Source: Hydrogenophaga sp. IBVHS2 | Lineage (GTDB): Bacteria; Pseudomonadota; Gammaproteobacteria; Burkholderiales; Burkholderiaceae_C | DNA length: 64,000 nt | NCBI RefSeq assembly: GCF_002127215.1 | Contig: NZ_NFUT01000002.1 | Span: 496,001-560,000, forward strand | Reading direction: 5' to 3' | Shown: positions 24,653-34,006 of the stretch, piece after piece | Numbering within the stretch: position 1 is the first letter of the stretch | Layout: each line of letters begins with the position of its first letter | The notes under the pieces: model-generated | Database searches by the model: none | Told to the model about the DNA's origin: nothing | What the model saw: only the letters and a program-made list of their open reading frames with translations | Position numbers and translations under genes: made by a program

Positions 24653-25962
24653 TGGCCGACCGACAGTTCCGCCCCGAAACGCTGGCCATCCATGCCGGCC
24701 AGATCCCCGACGCCGCCACCGGCGCCCGGGCCCTGCCCATCTACCAGACCACCAGCTTCGTGTTCGACAGCGCCGAGCATGCCGCCAGCCTGTTCAACCT
24801 GCAGACCTTCGGCAATGTGTACTCGCGCCTGTCCAACCCCACGGTGGCCGCGCTGGAGGAACGTGTGGCCGCGCTGGAGGGCGCACGGGCTGCCGTGGCC
24901 TGCGCCAGCGGCATGGCCGCCGAGACCCTGGCCCTGACCACGCTGCTGCAGGCCGGCGACCATGTGGTGGCCGGTGGCTCGCTGTACGGCGGCACCGTGA
25001 CGCTGCTGGCGGTGAACCTGCGCAAGTTCGGCATAGAGACCACCTTTGTGGACGCCACCGACCCGGCTGCCTTTGCCGCTGCCATCCGGCCCGAGACCCG
25101 CGCCCTGTATGCCGAGACCCTGGGCAACCCCAGCATGGTGGTGCTGGACATCGCGGCCGTGGCCGACGTGGCCCATGCCCACGGCCTGCCCCTGATCGTG
25201 GACAACACCGTGCCCAGCCCGTACCTGTGCAACCCGGTGGCGCTGGGGGCCGACGTGGTGGTGCACAGCGCGACCAAGTACCTGGCCGGCCACGGCACCA
25301 CGCTGGGCGGCGTGGTCGTGGAGGGCGGTCGTTTCGATTGGGCCAATGGCCGCTTTCCCGGCATGACCGAGCCTTCGCCGGGCTACCACGGCGTCAAGTT
25401 CTTCGAGACCTTCGGCGACTTTGCCTTCACCATGCGCTGCCGCATGGAGGGCCTGCGCGTGTGGGGCGCCTCGCTGGCACCCACCAGCGCCTGGCAGATC
25501 CTGCAGGGGATCGAGACCCTGCCGCTGCGCATGGAGCGGCACTGCAGCAACGCGCTGGCGGTGGCGCAGTTCCTGCGCGACGACCCGCGCGTGGCCTGGG
25601 TCAGTTACCCCGGGCTGCCCGACCACCCGCAGCACGACCTGATGCGCCGCCAGATGCGCGGGGCTTCGGGCCTGCTGGCCTTCGGTGTGAAGCCGGCGGC
25701 AACAGCCGGGGCCGAAGGCGGGCTGGCGGCCGGCGTGCGCTTCATCGAGTCGGCGCAGTTCATGAGCCACCTGGTCAACATCGGCGACACCCGCACCCTC
25801 ATCAGCCATCCGGCCAGCACCACCCACCGGCAACTCGATCCGGCGCAGCAGCTCAAGGCCGGGGTGTTGCCCGACATGGTGCGCATCTCGGTCGGGCTGG
25901 AGCACATCGACGACATCCTCTGGGACATCGACCAGGCGCTGGCGCGGGCCGTGGTGGCCTGA
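24652..25962 (+). CDS. metY: O-acetylhomoserine aminocarboxypropyltransferase / Cys-Met metabolism PLP enzyme
   Basis: A 436-residue PLP enzyme of the cystathionine-gamma-synthase family. It starts FRPETLAIHAGQIPD, as MetY and MetZ do, and has ASGMAAETLALTTLLQAGDHVVAGGSLYGGT, the cofactor Asp in LIVDNT and the PLP lysine in HSATKYLAGHG (Lys209). It probably makes homocysteine from O-acetylhomoserine and sulfide in methionine synthesis. MetZ (O-succinylhomoserine sulfhydrylase) is the main alternative; its length and the TPS-x-Y segments favour MetY. Translationally coupled to the CoA-binding protein gene. Confidence 0.88.
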   Translation: MADRQFRPETLAIHAGQIPDAATGARALPIYQTTSFVFDSAEHAASLFNLQTFGNVYSRLSNPTVAALEERVAALEGARAAVACASGMAAETLALTTLLQAGDHVVAGGSLYGGTVTLLAVNLRKFGIETTFVDATDPAAFAAAIRPETRALYAETLGNPSMVVLDIAAVADVAHAHGLPLIVDNTVPSPYLCNPVALGADVVVHSATKYLAGHGTTLGGVVVEGGRFDWANGRFPGMTEPSPGYHGVKFFETFGDFAFTMRCRMEGLRVWGASLAPTSAWQILQGIETLPLRMERHCSNALAVAQFLRDDPRVAWVSYPGLPDHPQHDLMRRQMRGASGLLAFGVKPAATAGAEGGLAAGVRFIESAQFMSHLVNIGDTRTLISHPASTTHRQLDPAQQLKAGVLPDMVRISVGLEHIDDILWDIDQALARAVVA

Positions 25963-25977
25963 GGCCTGTTGCCGTGC

Positions 25978-27024
25978 TCAGAGGGCGGTGCGGCGACGGG
26001 CGAAATCGATTGCGGCTGCCAGCGCCCGGCGGCCCGCCTCGGTATCCTGGTTGAACTGGTACTCGTGGCCCAGCGGCGGCTGGTGATCCGCAGCAAAGAA
26101 CAGCCCCTCAACCGGCACACCCAGGGTCTGCAGGCGGTTGTGCAGCAGCAGCGACTGGTCCAGCAGCGGGTCGGCATTGCCCGCCGACACGAAGGTCGGC
26201 GGGAAGGATGCATCCAGGTGGGGCAGCACCGCGGCATCGCGGTAGGCCTGACTCTGGCGCGCATCACGCTGACCAAAGAAGGCCCGCACCACTGTGTTGA
26301 GGAACGGGCCGAAGGCTCCGTCGAAGTTCATCCGGTCGAAATCGAATGGTCCGCAGAAGAGCAGCGTGCCTCGCAGCTGGGCCGGCCGGAGGGCCGGGCG
26401 GATGCCGATGCGCTGCGCGTGCTCGGGCTGCACGTGGATGTGGGCCAGCAGTGCCGCCAGGTGAGCCCCGGCCGAGTCGCCGGCCAGCAGGATGCGGCTG
26501 CGGTCGATGCCCAGCACGTCCGCTTGCTGGTCCAGGTGGGCCAGCGCCGCGTTGAGCTGGTGCAGTGGTGTGGGGAACCGGGCTTCCGGCGCTCGCGTGT
26601 AGGCGGGTGCCACGGTCACGAAACCATGCGATGCCAGCAGCCGCAGCCACGGGTCCACATCGCGCTTGTCGCCCGCCACCCAGGCGCCGCCATGCACCCA
26701 CACAATGGCTGGCAACCGTTGTTCCGGGGTCCAGCCGGCCGGGCGGTACAAGTCCAGCGGCAGGCCGGGCACATCACCGGAGCGCGTCGAGACTGGCTGG
26801 TCTCGCAGGGCCTGCACGCCCTCGGGCACATGGCGCTCCAGGGCGACTGCCGCATTGCGCGCGCCTCCGTCGAACAGCCATCGGATCAGCGTCACCGCCG
26901 GACGGGGCGTGATCTGGTGCACGAGTACCAGCCCGGCCAGCAGCAGGGCCAGCAGGCTCAGCGCAGTCCCTGCCCGCCGCAGCCAGCGCAGGCCTGGGGA
27001 GTGGTGGGGGGTATGCGTCTGCAT
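25978..27024 (-). CDS. Membrane-anchored alpha/beta hydrolase of the HSL/esterase type
   Basis: A 348-residue protein with an N-terminal membrane anchor (about residues 17-38). The hormone-sensitive-lipase pattern is present: oxyanion motif VWVHGGAW, nucleophile elbow LAGDSAGAHLAALL, an Asp in GNADPLLD and a late His in LGHEYQF. It probably hydrolyses a short-chain ester at the periplasmic face. It is convergent with metY and has no obvious operon partner, because hpnC starts 35 nt upstream and runs the same way. Confidence 0.82.
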   Translation of the reverse strand: MQTHTPHHSPGLRWLRRAGTALSLLALLLAGLVLVHQITPRPAVTLIRWLFDGGARNAAVALERHVPEGVQALRDQPVSTRSGDVPGLPLDLYRPAGWTPEQRLPAIVWVHGGAWVAGDKRDVDPWLRLLASHGFVTVAPAYTRAPEARFPTPLHQLNAALAHLDQQADVLGIDRSRILLAGDSAGAHLAALLAHIHVQPEHAQRIGIRPALRPAQLRGTLLFCGPFDFDRMNFDGAFGPFLNTVVRAFFGQRDARQSQAYRDAAVLPHLDASFPPTFVSAGNADPLLDQSLLLHNRLQTLGVPVEGLFFAADHQPPLGHEYQFNQDTEAGRRALAAAIDFARRRTAL

Positions 27025-27058
27025 GGCCGAACTTTAAGTCCATCGGCCAAGCAGGGAT

Positions 27059-27922
27059 TCACATCCGCAGGCAGCGCCACAGCACCACCGGGATATCCAG
27101 GCGCCGCACCGTGACGCGGGTGGCCCAGGTGCGGTGGTCGATGGCCGCGATGTGGTCCAGCACCCGCAGGCCGCCTTGCACCACGGCGCGCAGCTCCCAG
27201 CCGCCCCGGCCGGGCAGGCGGTGCACCAGGGGGGCGCCCTGCAGCATCAGCTCGCGGGCCTGGGCACACAGGGCCTGCACCACGGCGCGGCGCGGCCCGT
27301 CCAGCCGGGCTTCGCGGGCCCGGTCGTCCGGACGGTGGTGGAAGTCGTCCACCGTCAGGCCATGGCGGCTCAGCTGGTCTTGCGGCAGGTAGCTGCGGCC
27401 GTTGGGCAGGTCGCGGCCGATGTCCTGCCAGAAGTTGATGAGCTGCAGTGCGCTGCACACGGCATCGCTCTGGCGCAGGGCTTCGTCGCCGGTCACGCTG
27501 TAGAGCTGCAGCAGCAGACGCCCGATCGGGTTGGCCGAGCGGCGGCAATAGTCCAGCAGCTCGGGCAGGTCGGCGTAGGTGTGGCCGCTGGCCGTGTGGC
27601 GCACATCCTGCGCGAAGGCACTCAGCAGGTCGTGCAGCAGCGTGGGATCCAGGCTGTGCCGTTGCACTGCAGCCACCAGCGGCGGCCACAGCTGAGGCCA
27701 GCGCGCCGCGTCCCGTCCCTGCAGGGCGAGATCGAGCTGTTCGCCCAGAGCGGCCAGATCGGCCAGGCGCTCGGGGGCATCGGCCGATCCTTCGTCGGCG
27801 ATGTCGTCGGCCGTGCGGGCGAACTGGTAGATGGCCGCCACCGCCGGCCGCAGGGACGCCGGGCACAGCCAGGAGGCCACCGGGAAGTTCTCGTAATGAC
27901 CCACGTTTCCGCCCAGCGGCAT
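27059..27922 (-). CDS. hpnC: Squalene synthase HpnC-like protein
   Basis: A 287-residue member of the squalene/phytoene synthase family. It begins GHYENFPVASWLCPASLRP, the HpnC signature, and carries the two Asp-rich motifs FARTADDIADE and INFWQDIGRDLPNGRSYLP. HpnC works with HpnD and HpnE to make squalene for hopanoids; neither partner is in the window. The ATG at 27922 is chosen because the longer frame to 27988 would translate the TetR-type operator. It is divergent from an RND efflux pair. Confidence 0.85.
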   Translation of the reverse strand: MPLGGNVGHYENFPVASWLCPASLRPAVAAIYQFARTADDIADEGSADAPERLADLAALGEQLDLALQGRDAARWPQLWPPLVAAVQRHSLDPTLLHDLLSAFAQDVRHTASGHTYADLPELLDYCRRSANPIGRLLLQLYSVTGDEALRQSDAVCSALQLINFWQDIGRDLPNGRSYLPQDQLSRHGLTVDDFHHRPDDRAREARLDGPRRAVVQALCAQARELMLQGAPLVHRLPGRGGWELRAVVQGGLRVLDHIAAIDHRTWATRVTVRRLDIPVVLWRCLRM

Positions 27923-27971
27923 GGCCGGGCTGTTGCCGATGGAAGGTAGGTTTGCCACTACAATTTCGCTT

Positions 27972-27985
27972 ACTAACCGGTCAGT
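27972..27985. promoter_or_regulatory. TetR/AcrR-type palindromic operator between hpnC and the RND operon
   Basis: ACTAACCGGTCAGT is a near-perfect palindrome centred on ACCGGT (one mismatched pair) and set in a rare AT-rich stretch. This matches the operator style of TetR-family regulators of RND efflux pumps. It is 47 bp before the efflux lipoprotein start and 49 bp before the hpnC start. No TetR gene is adjacent, so the repressor must be encoded elsewhere. Confidence 0.6.
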
Positions 27986-28032
27986 CATTAAATTGGTCGG
28001 CCGTCAACGGTCGCCAAAACGAGGGTTTCGCC

Positions 28033-29124
28033 ATGAAAGCCGTGCATTGTGTCCTGATCTGCGCCAGCGCCGTGCTGGCGGCCTGCTCCCGTCCCGAGGT
28101 GCCGCCGGAGCCGGTGCGTTCGGTCAAGCTGATCCGGGTGGGCACCGACGGTCTGTCGGCCACCGCCGAGTACGCGGGCGACGTCCGGGCCCGCACCGAG
28201 TCGGCCATGGGCTTCCGGGTGGGCGGCAAGCTGGTCGAACGACCGGCCGATGTCGGCCAGCGGGTGAAGGCTGGTCAGCTGCTGGCCCGGCTGGACGAGG
28301 GGGATCTGGCCCTGTCCAGCCAGGCCGCGCAGGCGGCCGAAGCGGCGGCCCGCACCCAGCGCGATCTGGCGGCGGCCGACCTCAAGCGTTTTCAGGATCT
28401 GCTGGCGCAGGGCTTCGTGAGCCCGGCCGAGATCGACCGCCGTCAGGCCAGCCTGCGTTCGGCCGAGGCCACGCTGCAGCAGGCCCAGGCCCAGCGGGCG
28501 GTGCAGGGCAACCAGGCGGCCTATGCCCGCCTGCAGGCCGACGCTGCCGGCGTGGTGGTGGCGGTGCTGGCCGAGCCGGGGCAGGTGGTGGCGGCCGGCG
28601 CACCGGTGGTGCGCGTGGCCCGCGACGGCCCCCGCGATGTGGTGTTTGCAGTGCCGGAAGACCGGCTGGTGACGGTGCGTCCCGGACTGGGCGCTACCGT
28701 GCGTCTGTGGAGTGCCGGCGAAGGTGGGCCCGCCCTCAAGGCGGTGGTGCGCGAGGTCGCCGCCAGCGCGGACCCGTCCACCCGGACCTACCAGGTGCGC
28801 GTCGCCCTGCCGGCCGATGCCCCGGCACCGCTGGGTGCGACGGCCCGCATCGTGCTCGATACCGTGCCCGGCTTGGCCCCCTCGCAGGTGCTGCGCCTGC
28901 CCACCAGTGCGGTCATGGCCGCCGGCCCGGGCAAGGGCAGCCAGGTCTGGGTGTTCGACGCCGCCTCCGGCACCGTGCAGCCCCGTGACGTGAACGTGGC
29001 CACGGCCGACGGCAACGATCTGGTCATCGCCGGCGGCCTGAAGCCCGGCGAGGAAGTGGTGGCGGCCGGGGTGCATGTGCTCACGCCGGGCCAGAAGGTG
29101 GTCCGCTTCAACCCCGCTCAGTGA
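28033..29124 (+). CDS. RND efflux periplasmic adaptor lipoprotein
   Basis: A 363-residue membrane-fusion protein with a lipobox (VLAAC; Cys17). Order: beta-barrel start VKLIRVGT, lipoyl half GFRVGGKLVERPADVGQRVKAGQLLARLD, a short coiled-coil hairpin (about residues 95-160), the second lipoyl half ADAAGVVVAVLAEPGQVVAAG, then the beta-barrel and membrane-proximal domain (VLRLPTSAVMA). It links the inner-membrane pump to an outer-membrane channel. It ends 7 nt before the pump gene and is probably controlled by the palindrome upstream. No outer-membrane factor gene follows. Confidence 0.9.
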   Translation: MKAVHCVLICASAVLAACSRPEVPPEPVRSVKLIRVGTDGLSATAEYAGDVRARTESAMGFRVGGKLVERPADVGQRVKAGQLLARLDEGDLALSSQAAQAAEAAARTQRDLAAADLKRFQDLLAQGFVSPAEIDRRQASLRSAEATLQQAQAQRAVQGNQAAYARLQADAAGVVVAVLAEPGQVVAAGAPVVRVARDGPRDVVFAVPEDRLVTVRPGLGATVRLWSAGEGGPALKAVVREVAASADPSTRTYQVRVALPADAPAPLGATARIVLDTVPGLAPSQVLRLPTSAVMAAGPGKGSQVWVFDAASGTVQPRDVNVATADGNDLVIAGGLKPGEEVVAAGVHVLTPGQKVVRFNPAQ

Positions 29125-29131
29125 GGCTTCG

Positions 29132-32100
29132 ATGCACGACCCTGTGAACGCTGCACCGGCCGAGCGCGGCTGGATATCGCGCATGAACCTCTCCCAGTGG
29201 GCGCTGGACCACCCGGCCTTCACCCGCTACCTCATGGTGGTGCTGATGGTGCTGGGCGTGGCCTCGTACTTCCAGCTGGGGCAGGACGAAGATCCGCCCT
29301 TCACCTTCCGGGCCATGGTGGTGCAGGCCTACTGGCCCGGCGCCACGGCGCAGGAGGTGGCCGAGCAGGTGGTCGACCGCATCGAGCGCACGCTGCAGGA
29401 GGTGCCGCACGCCGACAAGATTCGCAGCTATGCCAAGCCCGGCGAGGCGCTCATCATCTTCCAGCTGCGCGATTCGTCGCCGCCGGCCGAGGTGCCGCAG
29501 ATCTGGTACACGGTGCGCAAGAAGGTGGGTGACCTGCGGGGCCAGCTGCCGGCCGGGGTGATCGGGCCGTTCTTCAACGACGAGTTCGGTGACGTGTATG
29601 GCGTCATCTATGCGCTGCAGGGCGACGGCTTCACCCCGGCCGAACGCAAGAACGTGGCCGACGACGTGCGCCAGCAGCTGCTGCGGGTGAAGGACGTCAG
29701 CAAGGTCGAGCTGTTCGGCGCGCAGCCCGAGAAGCTGTTCATCGAGATCTCGCAGCAGCGCCTGGCGGTGCTGGGGCTGGACCTGACCCAGGTGCTGGAC
29801 CAGCTGGGTCAGCAGAACGCGGTGGAGTCGGCCGGCACGGTGCAGTCGCCGGCCGATGTGGTGCAGGTGCGGGTGGGCGGTGCCTTCCAGTCGGTGGAGC
29901 AGCTGCGCGCCATGCCCATCCGTGCCGCCAACGGACGCCAGCTGCGCCTGGGCGATGTGGCCGACATCGTGCGCGGCTACCAGGACCCGCCGGGCGTCCT
30001 GGTGCGGCACGACGGCACCGACAGCATCGCCCTGGGCATCTCCATGGCCAAGGGCGGCGACATCATTGCCCTGGGCAAGGCCCTGAAGCTGGCCGTGACC
30101 GACATCGAGCGCAACCTGCCGGCGGGCATGCGGCTGGTGCAGGTGCAGGACCAGCCTGCGGCAGTGGCCCGGTCGGTCAACGAGTTCGTGAAGGTGCTGA
30201 TCGAGGCGGTGGTGATCGTGCTGGCGGTGAGCTTCCTGTCGCTGGGTCTGCACCGGCGACCGGGCGGCACCGGCTGGAAGCGCTATGTGCTGGACGTGCG
30301 GCCGGGCCTGGTGGTGTTCATCACCATCCCGCTGGTGCTGGCCATCACCTTCCTGGCCATGCACTACTGGGGCATCGGCCTGCACAAGATCTCGCTGGGC
30401 TCGCTGATCATTGCACTGGGCCTGCTGGTGGACGACGCCATCATTGCGGTCGAGATGATGGTGCGCAAGCTGGAGGAGGGCTACGACATCGTCAAGGCGG
30501 CCACCTTCACCTGGGACGCCACCGCCATGCCCATGCTCACCGGCACGCTGATCACGGCGGCCGGTTTCCTGCCCATCGGCCTGGCCCGCTCCGCCACCGG
30601 GGAATACACATTCGCCATCTTCGGCGTGACCGTGGTGGCCCTGGTCATCTCCTGGGTGGTGGCCGTGATGTTCGTGCCCTACCTGGGGCTGCTGCTGCTG
30701 CGCCGACCCGGCAGCCACCCCGGGCAGGCCCACCACGAGCCCCATGGCGAGGTGTTCGACGGTCCGTTCTATGTGCGTTTCCGCGCGCTGGTGGACTGGT
30801 GCGTGGAGCACCGCTGGATCACCATCGGCGCGACCGTGCTGACCTTCGTGCTGGGGATTGCCGGCATGGGCAAGGTGCAGCAGCAGTTCTTCCCCGACTC
30901 CAGCCGGCCCGAGATCCTGGTCGACATCTGGCTGCCCGAAGGGGCCAGCATCCGCGCCATGGACGAGGTCACCCGCCGCTTCGAGCAGCGCCTGCAGAAG
31001 GAAGCCGACGTGACCTCCGTGACCACCTGGGTGGGCTCGGGCGTGCCGCGCTTTTATCTGCCGCTGGACCAGATCTTTCCGCAGACCAATGTGTCGCAGC
31101 TCATCGTGCTGCCGACCGACCTCAAGGCCCGCGAGCGCCTGCGCAAGGCCCTGCCGTCCCTGATGGCCACCGAATTCCCCGAGGTGCGTGGCCGCGTCAA
31201 GCTGCTGCCCAACGGACCCCCGGTGCCGTATCCGGTGCAGTTCCGCGTGGAAGGACCCGATCCCACGGTGCTGCGCGGCCTGGCCGACCAGGTCAAGCTG
31301 GCACTGCGAGATAGCCCCAACACCCGGGGCGTGAACGACAACTGGAACGAGTCGGTCAAGCAGCTGCGCCTGCAGATCGACCAGGACAAGGCGCGCGCCC
31401 TGGGCGTGACCAGCCAGTCCATCGCCCGGGCGTCCCGCACCCTGCTGTCCGGCAGCACCGTGGGCCAGTACCGCGAGGGCGACGAGCTCATCGACATCGT
31501 GCTGCGCCAGCCACTGAGCGAACGTGACGCCATGACCGATCTGGCCAACGCCTACCTGCCCACCGCGCAAGGCAACGTCATTCCGCTGCTGCAGATCGCG
31601 CAGCCGGTGTTCGCCTGGGAGCCCGGCGTGCTGTGGCGCGAGAACCGCGAATACGCCATCACGGTGCAGAGCGACGTGCGCGAGGGCCTGCAGGGCGCCA
31701 CCGTCACGGCCGAGCTGCTGCCGGCGCTGCGCCGGCTCGAAGCCGGCTGGGCGGCCGAAGGGCAGGGCGCCTACCGCATCCGCGTGGCCGGTGCGGTGGA
31801 GGAAAGCAGCAAGGGGTCGGCGTCGATCGCTGCCGGCGTGCCGCTGATGCTGTTCATCACCTTCACCCTGCTCATGCTGCAGCTGCAGAGCTTCAGCCGG
31901 TCGCTGCTGGTGTTCCTCACCGGTCCGCTGGGCATGGCGGGGGTGGCCGGGGCACTGCTGCTGCTCGATCGGCCGTTCGGCTTCGTGGCGCTGCTGGGCG
32001 TGATCGCCCTCATGGGCATGATCCAGCGCAACTCGGTGATCCTGATCGACCAGATCGAGCAGGACCGGGCCAACGGCGTGCCGGCCTGGGACGCCATCGT

Positions 32101-32302
32101 GGAGGCCGCCGTGCGCCGCATGCGCCCCATCGTGCTGACCGCCGCGGCCGCCGTGCTGGCCATGATCCCACTCTCGCGCAGCGTGTTCTGGGGGCCGATG
32201 GCGGTGGCCATCATGGGCGGCCTGATCGTGGCCACGGTGCTCACCCTGCTGGCGCTGCCCGCCATGTATGCGGCTTGGTTCCGGGTGCGCCGCCCGACCT
32301 GA
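29132..32302 (+). CDS. RND multidrug efflux pump, inner-membrane subunit
   Basis: A 1056-residue RND transporter of the HAE1 type with 12 membrane helices and two large periplasmic loops. The proton-relay pair is in GLLVDDAIIAVEMM (helix 4). Other markers are the N-terminal helix YLMVVLMVLGVASYFQLGQDEDPPFTFRAM and RMRPIVLTAAAAVLAMIPL near the C-terminus. Substrate is unknown; drugs, solvents or biocides are common. Unlike AcrB it starts with a polar tail (MHDPVNAAPAERGW) before the first helix. Confidence 0.92.
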   Translation: MHDPVNAAPAERGWISRMNLSQWALDHPAFTRYLMVVLMVLGVASYFQLGQDEDPPFTFRAMVVQAYWPGATAQEVAEQVVDRIERTLQEVPHADKIRSYAKPGEALIIFQLRDSSPPAEVPQIWYTVRKKVGDLRGQLPAGVIGPFFNDEFGDVYGVIYALQGDGFTPAERKNVADDVRQQLLRVKDVSKVELFGAQPEKLFIEISQQRLAVLGLDLTQVLDQLGQQNAVESAGTVQSPADVVQVRVGGAFQSVEQLRAMPIRAANGRQLRLGDVADIVRGYQDPPGVLVRHDGTDSIALGISMAKGGDIIALGKALKLAVTDIERNLPAGMRLVQVQDQPAAVARSVNEFVKVLIEAVVIVLAVSFLSLGLHRRPGGTGWKRYVLDVRPGLVVFITIPLVLAITFLAMHYWGIGLHKISLGSLIIALGLLVDDAIIAVEMMVRKLEEGYDIVKAATFTWDATAMPMLTGTLITAAGFLPIGLARSATGEYTFAIFGVTVVALVISWVVAVMFVPYLGLLLLRRPGSHPGQAHHEPHGEVFDGPFYVRFRALVDWCVEHRWITIGATVLTFVLGIAGMGKVQQQFFPDSSRPEILVDIWLPEGASIRAMDEVTRRFEQRLQKEADVTSVTTWVGSGVPRFYLPLDQIFPQTNVSQLIVLPTDLKARERLRKALPSLMATEFPEVRGRVKLLPNGPPVPYPVQFRVEGPDPTVLRGLADQVKLALRDSPNTRGVNDNWNESVKQLRLQIDQDKARALGVTSQSIARASRTLLSGSTVGQYREGDELIDIVLRQPLSERDAMTDLANAYLPTAQGNVIPLLQIAQPVFAWEPGVLWRENREYAITVQSDVREGLQGATVTAELLPALRRLEAGWAAEGQGAYRIRVAGAVEESSKGSASIAAGVPLMLFITFTLLMLQLQSFSRSLLVFLTGPLGMAGVAGALLLLDRPFGFVALLGVIALMGMIQRNSVILIDQIEQDRANGVPAWDAIVEAAVRRMRPIVLTAAAAVLAMIPLSRSVFWGPMAVAIMGGLIVATVLTLLALPAMYAAWFRVRRPT

Positions 32303-32389
32303 GTCCGGGTCCCGGGGCGGCCCGGGACGCTGCGGCTACAATCGTGGGTTGCCGTGAGAAGTGGGCCACCGGCCGTGGCACAAGCCGGC

Positions 32390-32476
32390 GCGCGGGTGGC
32401 GAAATTGGTAGACGCACCAGGTTTAGGTCCTGACGCCAGCAATGGTGTGGGGGTTCGAGTCCCCCCCCGCGCACCA
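32390..32476 (+). tRNA. tRNA-Leu (anticodon UAG)
   Basis: An 87-nt class II tRNA with acceptor GCGCGGG/CCCGCGC, the D-arm GGCGAAATTGGTAGACGC typical of tRNA-Leu, an anticodon loop TTTAGGT giving UAG, a long variable arm, a T-arm GGGGGTTCGAGTCCCCC, and an encoded CCA. The anticodon stem CCAGG/CCTGA has one C-A mismatch at its outer pair. A TACAAT -10-like box lies at 32337-32342. It precedes tig, as in many Burkholderiales. Confidence 0.93.
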
Positions 32477-32531
32477 CACCAACTCCGTTCCCACTCGGCC
32501 CGAATGACCCCGAATTTCATTGGAGAACACC

Positions 32532-33842
32532 ATGCCCGTGACCGTTGAGACCCTGGAGAAGCTGGAGCGCAAGATCACCCTGACGCTGCCGGCCGACGTC
32601 ATCCAGAACGAAGTCGCCAGCCGCCTCAAGCGCCTGGCCCGCACCGTCAAGATGGACGGCTTCCGTCCGGGCAAGGTGCCCATGAACGTGGTGGCCCAGC
32701 GCTACGGCTACTCGGTGCACTACGAGGTCATGAACGACAAGGTGGGCGAGGCCTTTGCCTCGGCCGCCAACGAGGCCCAGCTGCGTGTGGCCGGCCAGCC
32801 CCGCATCACCGAGAAGGAAGGCGCGCCCGAAGGCCAGCTGTCCTTCGACGCCGTCTTCGAGGTCTACCCCGAAGTCAAGATCGGCGACCTGGGTGCTGCC
32901 ACCGTCGAGAAGCTGTCCGCCGCCGTGGACGATGCCGCCATCGACCGCACCCTGGACATCCTGCGCAAGCAGCGCCGCACCTTCGCCCAGCGCGCCCAGG
33001 CCGAAGCTGCCGTGGACGGTGACCGCGTGACCATCGATTTCGAAGGCAAGATCGACGGCGAGCCGTTCGAGGGCGGCAAGGCCGAAGGCTTCCAGTTCAT
33101 CGTCGGCGACGGCCAGATGCTCAAGGAGTTCGAAGACGCCGTGCGCGGCATGAAGACTGGCGAGAGCAAGACCTTCCCGCTGGCCTTCCCGGCCGACTAC
33201 CACGGCAAGGACGTGGCCGGCAAGACCGCCGATTTCCTGGTGACCGTCAAGAAGGTCGAAGCCGCCAACCTGCCCGACGTCAACGACGAGCTGGCCCGCT
33301 CGCTGGGCATCGCCGAGGGCACGGTCGACGCCCTGCGCGCCGACATCCGCAAGAACCTCGAGCGCGAGACCAAGTTCCGCCTGCAGGCCCGCAACAAGGC
33401 CGCCGTGATGGACGCCCTGATCGCCGCCTCCGAGCTGGACCTGCCCAAGTCGGTGGTGCAGGCCGAACTCGACCGCATGGTCGAGGGCGCCCGTGCCGAC
33501 CTGAAGCAGCGCGGCATCAAGGACGCCGACAAGGCCCCGATTCCGGAAGAACTGTTCCGTCCGCAGGCCGAGCGCCGCGTGCGCCTGGGCCTGATCGTGG
33601 CCGAGCTGGTGCGTGCCAACGAGCTGTTCGCCAAGCCGGAGCAGATCGAAGCCCACATCAACGAGCTGGCCGCTTCCTACGAGCGCCCGGCCGACGTGGT
33701 GCGCTGGTACCAGAGCGACAACCGCCGCATGGCCGAGGTCGAGGCCATCGTGGTCGAGAACAACGTCACGGAATTCGTGCTGGCCAAGGCCCAGGTCACC
33801 GACAAGGCCGTGGCCTTCGACGAGCTCATGCAGCAGTCCTGA
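32532..33842 (+). CDS. tig: Trigger factor, ribosome-associated chaperone and prolyl isomerase
   Basis: A 436-residue protein with three domains: the ribosome-binding N-terminus (VASRLKRLARTVKMDGFRPGKVPMNVV, with the FRPGK signature), the FKBP-type isomerase domain (about residues 160-245, GDRVTIDFEGKIDGEPFEGGKAE), and a helical C-terminal chaperone domain. It folds nascent chains at the exit tunnel. The ATG at 32532 has GGAGAA upstream and matches the family start. Confidence 0.96.
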   Translation: MPVTVETLEKLERKITLTLPADVIQNEVASRLKRLARTVKMDGFRPGKVPMNVVAQRYGYSVHYEVMNDKVGEAFASAANEAQLRVAGQPRITEKEGAPEGQLSFDAVFEVYPEVKIGDLGAATVEKLSAAVDDAAIDRTLDILRKQRRTFAQRAQAEAAVDGDRVTIDFEGKIDGEPFEGGKAEGFQFIVGDGQMLKEFEDAVRGMKTGESKTFPLAFPADYHGKDVAGKTADFLVTVKKVEAANLPDVNDELARSLGIAEGTVDALRADIRKNLERETKFRLQARNKAAVMDALIAASELDLPKSVVQAELDRMVEGARADLKQRGIKDADKAPIPEELFRPQAERRVRLGLIVAELVRANELFAKPEQIEAHINELAASYERPADVVRWYQSDNRRMAEVEAIVVENNVTEFVLAKAQVTDKAVAFDELMQQS

Positions 33843-33866
33843 TCGCCGGCCGGTCGGTCCGGAAAG

Positions 33867-33891
33867 AGGGCGGCGCTGCCGCCCTTTTTTT
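33867..33891 (+). terminator. Intrinsic terminator after tig
   Basis: A perfect 8-bp stem AGGGCGGC (33867-33874) with GCCGCCCT (33878-33885), a GCT loop and a run of seven Ts. It separates tig from clpP, which must then have its own promoter between 33892 and 34006. Confidence 0.9.
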
Positions 33892-34006
33892 CGCCCGTGC
33901 CGCCCCCATGTGACCGATTCCCGCCCGCCAAACCCCTGAGGGGAAAATGAAGGTGACGGGTTGGTTACAGTACCCCATGCCAACGCATCCATCTACGGAG
34001 AAAAAC

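Noticed and set aside
27923-27988. Longer start for hpnC at 27988
   Set aside because: It would translate through the TetR-type palindrome, and HpnC likeness begins at GHYENFP.
33892-34006. Heat-shock (sigma-32) promoter before clpP
   Set aside because: CCCCAT is present near 33973, but no CTTGAA-like -35 lies 13-15 bp upstream.
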